Source of the DNA: Lithodes maja | Taxonomy: Eukaryota; Arthropoda; Malacostraca; Decapoda; Lithodidae | Direction: 5' to 3' | Assembly (NCBI GenBank): GCA_037953745.1 | Contig: JBAKBP010012298.1 | Span: 1 to 64,000 of the forward strand | DNA length: 64,000 bases | Part shown: in pieces, positions 56,036 to 64,000 of the stretch | Numbering within the stretch: position 1 is the stretch's first letter | How the letters are laid out: every line of letters begins with the position of its first letter | The notes under the pieces: generated by a model | Database searches by the model: none | What the model saw: only the letters and a program-made list of their open reading frames with translations | Told to the model about the DNA's origin: nothing | Position numbers and translations under genes: made by a program

Positions 56036-56639
56036 TTAAGGCAGAGAGTCTAGTTATAAGCTTTATTTTTGTGTAAAAGAAGGGGGGGGGGGGGAATGAT
56101 CTAGCTAAGACCTCCTATCTGTCTCCTATGTGATACAACATCATTGTGAGATTAAAAGGTTCATGTGATAACCCGTTCCTAAGACTGAAGTAAGTCTAGT
56201 CAGGAAACTTATTTTTATACTTTAGGTATGGCAATAGAGTATTAATTTATGCTCAGTAATCTTAAGATTATTTATATATGCATTGTACACAACTATTTTG
56301 TAATAGAGTACCTGTTGTTACGGCTATATATACGTCGTAATTTTATCAGTATTTATATATCAATATTTATTTATTTATTATCGTAAACTAAATGTGTTTT
56401 ATGTTGTATGTGTATGATATCCTACTGTTCTATCCAAACATTCAGGTTATTATGCAACAGGCTAACCCTTAATAAATGCCGCCTGTAAACCCTTTTCTAT
56501 TTTCTGATTAAACATTGATAGTTTTTGTGTGATTTTTATTGACCGTAGTAATTTGTTAGTGGTTACGATATTCTTGAAGAATGTTCCCCTCCAGAATTGT
56601 GACATCAGGCGCATCGTCAATGATCGTCACTAATAAATT
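56036..56639. other. DIRS 3' non-coding region
   Basis: No ORF. Contains a G10 run at 56083. It leads into the inverted-repeat structure. Confidence 0.4.
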
Positions 56640-57121
56640 ATAGGTTTGAGTCCCGAAGGGAAGAAGGAAAACCTAACATTTAGTAGTGGCCCCGGAATCA
56701 TTAACGATTCTGGCCCTCCCTTCCCATTTATCTGCTGTATTTTAGAGTCTTGATATATCAGTAAAGGACGAAGTACGCTCCGAGAGACCAAGGCGACGCA
56801 CACATTAGACAGCAGAAACCTGAGAAGCGCAATAGCTGGATCATGTTTATTTTTATTATTATTGATTATTTTGTACTAGTTTTTTCTAGTAGTGGTACCC
56901 ACATCATATAGGACGAGTTCGTGAGTGGTTTTGTTATATTTAAGAGCGTTTTGCTCACGATGTGTGGCAATCGTATTTGTTCTCACTCCTAGGCAGGAAG
57001 TTTGAAAGGCAAGCCTGAGTTCAAAGATTGGCCATAAACTATGTTAAGGCGCATCGTCAATGATTCCGGGGCCACTACTAAATATTAGGTTTTCCTTCTT
57101 CCCTTCGGAACTCAAACCTAT
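56640..57121. repeat. 63-bp inverted repeat at the DIRS end
   Basis: 56640-56702 and 57059-57121 are reverse complements with about three mismatches (block GAAGGGAAGAAGGAAAACCTA). Direct copies of AGGCGCATCGTCAATGA precede the first arm (56607) and overlap the second (57047). DIRS elements end in inverted repeats plus an internal complementary region, and this fits that arrangement. Confidence 0.8.
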
Positions 57122-57139
57122 AGTGTGAGTTTGCTTTTT

Positions 57140-57739
57140 CGTGGGAATGGTTGAGTTATTTGGCAGTTTGTTAAGTTTGGGTGATATTGTGGAGGGAAAA
57201 GGTGAAAGTTTAGGGGGGGGGGCAAGACGAGGTTGTTGCGGTGAAGAAAAAAAATTATGTTTAGAGGTCGATGGTTTAGGTGATAGAGTGGTAGTAGGTG
57301 ATACTGATGTAGGTTTTGGTTGATTGAATAATGGTTTCGGAAGTGTAAGGTGAGATTTGTAAGTCAGGTTAGTTGTCTTTTTTTTTTTTAGTCAAAGGGG
57401 AGGAATTGGAAGTGTTTTTTGAGGATTGGGGTTGAGGAAGGAGTTCAGGGTAGGATGAGGAAGGGGAGGAAGATGAGGACTTGGATTGATGAGACGTGGG
57501 GGTGGAAATGGGTTGAGAGGTTGAGGGAGAGGGACGAGGCTGTTTGGTGGTGGTGTTTTTTTGTTGAGGTGGTGGTGAGGGGGTTTCTTAGCAGGAGGTT
57601 TTTGAGGTTTGTGACTTCGGATTATCGGTTTTAGTTTTACACGAGAGCAAAGTTTGTAGTGGGATGTCACTGGGTTTTCTTTTGAAGTTGTGTGTGTTGG
57701 GTTGTCTGTGACCGTTAGTTGTGGAGGGGGTGTTGAGTA
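57140..57739 (-). pseudogene. Gypsy Pro-rich tail, decayed
   Basis: Minus-strand frames such as 57670-57392 encode Pro/Ser/Asn-rich sequence (PHHHLNKKTPPPN) corresponding to the Pol tail of the first copy. Stops interrupt it. Confidence 0.5.
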
Positions 57740-58980
57740 TTAAGGGAAAGGAGGTGTGCGTGATCTGGGGCATGGTCTGTTTCTGGATGGAGAGAGTGCT
57801 TGGTTGAGATTGGGGTTTTGCATAATTTTGTGTTTTTTTTTATTTTGAGGTGGGGTGTCAACGGAAGGGGTATCAGGTTTCATTGGAGAGGGTTCAGGTT
57901 GGGGTTTGTCATCGTTTTTGGTTAAGGGGTGGTAAATCCTGACCAACCTGTTCCTATAAGTTCGGGTTTCCCCATGATAATTGATGATTACCTGATAGGG
58001 ATTTAGGACTCGTGTGATCTGATATGGTCCTATGTATGGAGGACCTAATTTGTTGGTTGTGGGTAGTTTGGCTACCATCACGGTGTCTCCTATGGCGAAC
58101 AGGTTCTTATGTTGGGTGATGTCTTGTTTGCTATCCTGGCAGGTTTGGGCAGTGTGGAGGGTATTCTTTAGGTGTTGCAAGAAATCGACAGTTAGTTGAG
58201 ATGTAGATGGTTGTGCGAGATGGTGAAAAGGCAGCAACAGAGGGGCGACGCCGTACACTCTTTCATGGGAGGAAATGCCGTCTTCTCGTGGGCAGGAATT
58301 CATCCTGCCCATTTTAATTTGTGCTGGCCAGTCAGAGGTGTTCAAAGCGATAATTCGGGTTCTTAACTGATTATTAATGGTGCGATGGCTCTGCTCGCAG
58401 ATCGCATTTCCTTGGGCCAATATGGAGAGGAGTGTTTAATTTTTATCCCGCATTTTTTGGTGAAGGCTTCCCATACTTGGCTGGTGAACTCGGGAGCGTT
58501 ATCAGATAATAGTGAGATGGGGAGTCCAAACACAGAAAATATTTCAGTGGCTAACAGTTCGGCTATGGTCGGAGCACTATGATCTTTTGCGGGGCAGGCT
58601 ATCAAGAATTTAGAATACACATCTACAAAAGTGACAACAAATCGTTTACCATGACTTGATGTAAACGAGCCCATCACGTCAAGGGGAAAGGTCTGCCAAG
58701 GTTTATTTCCTGAGAGTGTTCCTGCGGGTCCGGGGGTCTTGCATCTGTCCTTACCTAGAGTGCAGGGTTTGCAGGCTTCCATTATGCGTTTGGCAATTCC
58801 AGAGGGATTGATGGTCCAGTAGCGGTCTTGAATTTTTTTTAGCATCTTTTTCTGACCCAAATGAATGCCATTGTCTTCATGTATGGATATCATGTAGTTC
58901 TGGGCCACAAGAGGTTCTAGTACAACGTGTCCAGATTCGGTGTGAAGTTGATCTCTCCAACGAATCAGTTTGTGGAACAC
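57740..58980 (-). pseudogene. Gypsy integrase, one frameshift
   Basis: 58980-58363 has the H2C2 zinc site (HEDNGIHLGQ...CKPC), FPLDVMGSF, TFVDVYSKF and LSDNAPEF. A frameshift near 58400, at the third catalytic motif, shifts to 58420-57740, which has QGNAICEQSHRTINN and the GPY/F-like LGPPYIGPY. All three catalytic acidic residues are still encoded. Confidence 0.85.
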
Positions 58981-59016
58981 GTATTTCGGTATCCAATTTG
59001 GCTTATTCTTTTTCTC

Positions 59017-60521
59017 CTAGGATTGTATTAGCGTAAGTTCTGGTGAGGTCTCTTTTGTTGGTTTGGGTAATACGGCTGGGTGTAGAGTTCTGAAGGGCGG
59101 CGATGTTGGTTTGAGGATGTTCTGGTACAGGTAGGCGGGAGAAGGCATCAGCGTTGGTATGTAATTTGCCGGGTCTGTACTGTATTTCAAAATTGTATTC
59201 TTCAAGAGATTCTCTTCAACGTACTAACAATGCGGAGTTGGTTTGGCATTTTCGTAACCATTGTACGGACTGATGGTCCGTTATAATAACTAATTTGGCT
59301 CCTAACACAAATGAACGGAAATTATTCAGTGCCCATATTACACCTAGACATTCTCTCTTGGTGGCGGCATAATTTTGTTGGGCAGTGTTTAGGGCGGAAC
59401 TAGCGTAGGCGATGACATGTTCCTTTCCATGTTGAACTTGGGCTAGAAAAGCGCCGATGGCATAGAATAATACATCAGTATATAGTTGAAAAGGTTGTTG
59501 ATAATCGGGGAATGCGACAGTGGGGGCTTGGACGAATTTTTCTTTAAGATTATTGAAAGCTGTGTCTCTCTCGGTTGTCCACACGAATTCCGTATCCTTG
59601 TGGGTGAGTTGATGGAGGGGTCTAGCAATGGCTACAAAGTTGGGTACAAAACGTCGGTAATAGGTGGCTAATCCGAGGAAAGATCTCACACCTTTGACAG
59701 TCATAGGGGGTTGTTGTTGAGCGATGGCTGATAGTTTGCAAGGGTCGGGAGATATACCATGTTCTGATATCACATGGCCCAAGAAATCTACCGAATTTCC
59801 TGCAGTCTCGCACTTAGAGGGTTTGAGTTTTAAACCTGCCTGTCTGATGCGTTGTAATACCTTTCTAAGTCGTTGGAAATGCTCAGGCCAGGTGTTCGAA
59901 TAGACGATAACGTCATCTAGATAAGCGAGGCAGGTTTCCCAAGTTAATCCTCTCATTACTGATTCCATGAGACGGGAGAAGATGGCTGGGCCATTACATA
60001 ATCCGAAAGATAACACGTTAAATTCATATAAGTGTCCTCCACTAGTGGAAAATACTGTCTTCTGTTGGTGTTCGGCTTTGATGGGGACTTGCCAGTATCC
60101 GGTTTGTAAGTCAAGGGTGGTGAACCGCTTGGAGCCATGTAGAGAGTCCAGGGAGTCATCAATGCGGGGTAATGGGGTTGCATCTTTTATGGTTGCATCG
60201 TTTAGGCGGCGATAATCTACGCAGAATCGCGTCAATCTTCTTTACCAACACGACGGGGGAGGACCATGGGCTGATGGAGGGTGTGGCGATTCCAGCGTCT
60301 AGCATCTCCTGCACTTGCCGGTCTTCCTCTTGCCGTTGCACAGGATTTTTTCTGAGTGACGGCTGTCGTAAAGGTGGCCCTGTAGTGTGAATGGAGTGTT
60401 CCTCCATGTTTGTCTTTCCGATTTCGGTGGGAGAGTTGGCGAAAACATCTGCGAATTCGTGCAGGACTTGTTGCATCTGGTGTTTTTGTAAGGCAGTTAA
60501 CGTTTTGGGAATGGCAGGCAA
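59017..60521 (-). pseudogene. Gypsy RT and RNase H, frameshifted
   Basis: 60521-60159 carries the pre-RT region (FADVFANSPTEIG) and SPWSSPVVLVKK. A deletion near 60225 shifts the frame to 60235-59216, with FCVDYRRLND, TTLDLQTGYW, YLDDVIVYS and RNase H (LYTDVLFYAIGA, ITDHQSVQWL). A stop at 59216 interrupts RNase H, and decayed sequence runs to 59017. Confidence 0.88.
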
Positions 60522-61011
60522 TGTCTCGGGGAGAGGGTTTTCTTGCTAAGTGGGTGTGACTTCATCGAAAGTCTCTAGATCACCAATCACGAGGCCTTTG
60601 GGAAGAGTTAGCACGTCTTCGGAAATATTGGCTATTAATATGGCATTTTGATGGGAGGATATGATGGCAGGTTGAATCCGGCAACGATCTTGGCCGGTGT
60701 TTAGAGTTATGGGGGACAAGATCATGTGATTGTGGGGAATGGGGTGTAGACTGTAGAGGGACCCATTGTTGATGCTGGGGGGGGAATGGAGATTTTTTGA
60801 TTGGTTATAGCGGAACTTATGATAGTGGTGGAGGTCGTAGAATGTTGGCTCTTGTTAAACAAAAAATTGGGGGGGGAGGGGCTTGGCTAGTTTTCGTAAG
60901 GGGTGTAAAGGCAGGTGTGGTGGCGGTGTGTTTTATAAAAAAAAAAAAAAAAAAAATTGCTGGTGAGGAGCTGTGATTTCTTTCTTAGTGGGACTGGTTG
61001 TTGTGAGTGGG
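60522..61011 (-). pseudogene. Gypsy protease-RT linker, decayed
   Basis: Corresponds to the linker in the first copy (the minus strand encodes LTLPKGLVIGDLETF near 60570-60620). It is much shorter than in the first copy and has a poly(A/T) tract near 60940. Confidence 0.55.
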
Positions 61012-61565
61012 CTACTTTCTTGTTGCTGGACCAATATTGTGTTTTTTTTTTTTTTTTTTTTTGGTTAGCATGGCTGAGTTGAGCAGGTTGGGTTTTTTGT
61101 TTGTTTTTACAAGATTTGTTTTTAATTTACTAGTGAGAGCCCCCCTCTCACGAGTAAATAACAAAAAATCGTTGTCCTTGGGTCGTCGAGTTGATTGTTG
61201 TTGCTCTAATGTTTTTTTTTGCTTCTTGAAAACTAGCAATTGTTTTCCACAGTCTACTTGGGCCTGTAGCTTCTGTAGTAAGTCTAGACCTAGGTACCCG
61301 TTGTAGTGGCGACATTCGGAATGGAATACCACGAAAGGGTGATAGCAGTTAGTGTGAGGTTGAGGGGTGGTGACATGGAGGGGTCTGGTCTCTACTCTAA
61401 TTTGTAGTGGGGTGTCACCAGCACTTATCAAGTTGGTGCTTGTGGCCTGTAACTCTCCAAATCTTTTTCTGTGTTTGAGGTAAAAAGAATTGAAGAGACA
61501 CGGGCGTGCGGTGCCCGTATCTATGAGTAGTCTTACAGGAACATTCTTTAATTTTTTGTGAAATG
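61012..61565 (-). pseudogene. Gypsy aspartic protease
   Basis: The minus strand encodes NVPVRLLIDTGTARPCLF (DTG triad near 61510-61520) and YLGLDLLQKLQAQVDC near 61270-61300. The frame is open through most of the region. A poly(T) tract near 61040-61060 (plus strand) follows. Confidence 0.75.
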
Positions 61566-62505
61566 ATATATAGGGGGTGGTCTCTCAATGGTAGACTTCC
61601 CCGCCGAAGCCATAGTGGGCGGGGGAGGTTTTAAAAACCCTGGAGATCTTCTTCTTCTTCTTCCAGGATTTCTTCCTCTTCTTCTGGTAAGATTGGGGCG
61701 ACTTCTTCTGTTTCTAGTTTTTCTTCTAATTCTTGTTCTTGCAATTGATCGAATTCTTCTTCAGTGGCTGAGACGCGAGGGTTTGCTTGTTTAAATTTGG
61801 CTGAGTCTCTGATGTCGTTGATGGAGCATTTGGGGTTGCACGCTTGGAAATCAAAAGGATTTATGATGAACAAGGATTGATTTCTACTTCGGTAGTTATT
61901 GTAAGGAGACCGCCCGGTGGTTGGATTTCTGGGGTAGACTCTTTTGAGTTGATTTGGAGTGAATTTAGGCTGGCTGGCTTGGGGTTGGTTAGAGTGGTAA
62001 GTAGGTTTGGGTGGTGGGGCTGTGTTACGGGGGAAAAAAATTGATTTAGAGGTCGATTCTGCATCTGTGGGTGAGTAGGAAACCTCTTTATGGCGGCCAA
62101 AGTGCTGGGTTTTGGGTGGACCGCGAGGATTCTTCGTATGGTGATGATATCTCTTTGAAAACCCACAGGGTCATGTACAGTGAAGGTAGGGTGTAACACT
62201 TGCACAAGGTGGATCAGGGTGTGTTGTTGTTGTTGCTCTTTGGAAAGGGTAGGGTATGCAACTTTCACTTGCTGACTGATGTTGGCTAGAGTGGCGTTTA
62301 GATCGCCTTCGTACTTTATGCTATTAATTTTTGCATGGGCAGCAAAAGTACCCAGTTATGGCTTAATGGTATCAATTACCATGAGCCGGAATTGGTCCCA
62401 GGTGAGTTCAGGGGCTAGCTGAGAGGCTACTAAGGAAACGGCTTTTCCTAAGTGCAGTAGGCCTACTAGGACGGCGGTCCATGTTGTATGCCAAGTCAAG
62501 TAGGC
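61566..62505 (-). pseudogene. Gypsy Gag region, decayed
   Basis: The minus strand encodes ELTWDQFRLMVIDTI and LSKEQQQQHTLIHLVQVLHP (62400-62190), then a Pro/Asn-rich part. An acidic ELEEKLETEE segment with long Glu runs follows (61631-61800). At least two stops interrupt it. No zinc knuckle was seen. The Gag identity rests mainly on position. Confidence 0.55.
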
Positions 62506-62572
62506 TACTGGCTTTACTATATCCATTTTAGTTTTTACCTCAATTGTGTCATCATATTTGGGGATGTGAGAG

Positions 62573-62972
62573 GGGAGGCTATGTACGTAGCTCTAAAACA
62601 TGACGTCACTCACCATCTGCGCATGCGTGAGAATCTTGGCCCCGCCCCTCAAATGTACAACTATTATATTGGATTAGATTAGATTAACCTAACCTAACCT
62701 AACCCTAAAATATAACAAAAATAATCAAAATAACAAATATAACGAAATAAACAAATAAAAAATATACTAAAGAAGAGTGGGATCGATCGCTGGTTTTCTC
62801 AGTGACGGGCGGGTGCCATACCGAGTGAGCTACGGAGAGATCTGGGTGATATGGTTTGAAGGGTATATTTAAATGCAACGGAGGTGAGGGGCGGGGCCAA
62901 GGGGACCTAGATTCTCATGCATGCGCAGATGGTGAGTGACGTCATGTTTTAGAGCTACGTACATCGCCTCCC
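62573..62972 (+). mobile_element. 400-bp TIR element with 10-bp target duplication
   Basis: The element is flanked by exact GATGTGAGAG copies (62563-62572 and 62973-62982). Its ends are ~95-base inverted repeats starting GGGAGGC, with a shared GTACGTAGCTCTAAAACATG block and GACGTCACTCACCATC. A 10-base target duplication with long inverted repeats fits a Mutator-like non-autonomous element. The centre contains (CCTAA)4 at about 62688-62706 and a minus-strand tRNA-like unit at 62780-62845 with an A-box-like TAGCTCACTCGG. Confidence 0.85.
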
Positions 62973-62982
62973 GATGTGAGAG

Positions 62983-64000
62983 CGAGCAGCTGCCATATTT
63001 CAAAATATTATATTTGTTAGTAGTCTTGGCAAATCCAACGTCAAGGCTATTAACCTAATTGCAATGACGACTTGTCTATTTTGACTGCTATGTCGTCATT
63101 CCAACCGCGGTTAAAAAGAAAACGTCTAGAGTCTACTCCTTATCTTGCTCTAGGAGACGTTGTACATTAACCAAAACTACCACCGAAGGTGAAAAAAAAG
63201 CATTAGAAGAGAAGAAAAAGGGGTTTACCTTAGTTACCGCTCAAGGCCCATCCCGTGTTCCGTCATGCGCCGATCCCTGTCGAACGTGCGCATGAGCGAC
63301 CCTCTCTTGTTATCATTTTTTCACGCGCCTCCATTGATTGAGTCCGCTTTTGTTGTGCTCCTTCAATTCACCCTGTTTTAGGTTCGTTTCGGCTTTTCTG
63401 GCCTTCTTTTTGCTAGACAGATGTTACGTGATCTAGGACACACCTAAATGGGCTCCTCAGTGTGTTTAATGGAGACGCGTGTGGAAATAGCTACCGTAGG
63501 TACGGGGGCGCTTGGCGTTCCCCGTCTATATGTTTTCATTCTTTCTCTTTTCATATTCTTTTTTCCTGTTAGTCTGGGCATAGTTTAGCTTTTAGCTTCA
63601 ATTAGCCTAGCTTGTTTATCATTCAGGAATTGCTATGCCCTTATGAGTTCTCATATTTTCATAGCCTAGGTGTACAGTTGGTTCACAACCTGAGATTTCG
63701 TGGTGGCGGTGCTGTTTGTAGAGTTTGTGTCAGCCGCATAACTAGCGTTATTCCCGAGTCCCCCCTTTCGAGCCTTCACTGTGTCTCAAGGGCCTGGGCG
63801 CTTAGTGGTTCGTGATACCCAGAGGTACCCCACGGGGGCCTCTCCCTCACTCCACAGGGTTTTTTCGCCCCTGACACATTCTCTACTCGCGGCTAGGCCA
63901 CCCTTTTTCTCACCAGTTTCATTACTGGTTTTTTGTGTTTCCCTTCCTGTTTTCACCTCCATCCTTTCATCACTTTTGCCCAATCCTGGGGTACCCCACG
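62983..64000. other. Unassigned sequence
   Basis: No recognisable gene or repeat. A short frame starting ATGTCGTCATTCC at about 63091 has a basic start but stops within 27 codons. TACCCCACGGGGGCC-like phrases occur at 63826 and near the right edge. Confidence 0.3.

Larger units (their letters stand above)
57130..62505 (-). mobile_element. Second Ty3/Gypsy element, minus strand, decayed
   Basis: On the minus strand the order is gag, protease, RT, RNase H, integrase and Pro-rich tail. It is paralogous to the element at 17998 but broken by several frameshifts. No LTRs were found at either end; the left end meets the DIRS inverted repeat. Confidence 0.85.

Noticed and set aside
63091..63171. A short basic N-terminus that might be a first exon
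   Set aside because: It stops within 27 codons and no convincing splice donor or continuation was found.

Overview
The window looks like nuclear DNA of an arthropod, most likely a decapod crustacean. It has no bacterial gene organisation and is packed with eukaryotic retrotransposons (CR1/L2-like LINEs, Ty3/Gypsy, DIRS), tRNA-derived SINE-like units, long CA arrays and many small TTAA-flanked DNA elements. Short tracts of the arthropod telomere unit TTAGG occur twice. The species assignment is inference; no rRNA or conserved host exon is available to confirm it.

Region 1 (1-13,577) is unlike the rest. It is a compact, apparently intronless gene cluster: a small acidic protein; an atypical RING-like zinc protein convergent with a protein ending in a SOCS/VHL-box-like motif; a second, partly broken copy of that pair; and two tandem VIT + von Willebrand factor A proteins, the first intact and the second broken. 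The genes have near-promoter TATA boxes, short leaders and recurring promoter and poly(A) modules. This architecture suggests an integrated large DNA virus or another acquired cluster that grew by tandem duplication. The viral origin is a hypothesis; no hallmark viral replication or capsid gene is visible.

Region 2 (13,577-27,885) holds a nearly intact L2/CR1-type LINE whose single ORF has an N-terminal signal-peptide-like segment followed by a 2A ribosome-skipping motif. It ends in an ATT tail and abuts a 5'-truncated Ty3/Gypsy element with protease, RT, RNase H, integrase, a very long proline-rich tail and a 3.4-kb 3' region/LTR. Region 3 (27.9-35.9 kb) has two degenerate CR1-like RT copies separated by long CA arrays, SINE-like units, several MITEs and a TTAGG-bearing palindrome.

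Region 4 (35.9-49.6 kb) holds a two-lobed aspartic-protease-like ORF, a second copy of the Gypsy 3' region (with a clean TTAA MITE insertion and a paralogous empty site), an RT fragment and a dense cluster of TTAA elements. Region 5 (49.69-57.13 kb) is a decayed DIRS-type tyrosine-recombinase retrotransposon invaded by a MITE and two LINE fragments. Region 6 (57.13-62.5 kb) is a second Ty3/Gypsy copy on the minus strand. The end holds a 400-bp terminal-inverted-repeat element with a 10-bp target duplication and about 1 kb of unassigned sequence.

The transposons are parasitic layers rather than a pathway. The genes that may work together are those of region 1, where two families carry features of ubiquitin-ligase components and share regulatory modules with the vWA genes.
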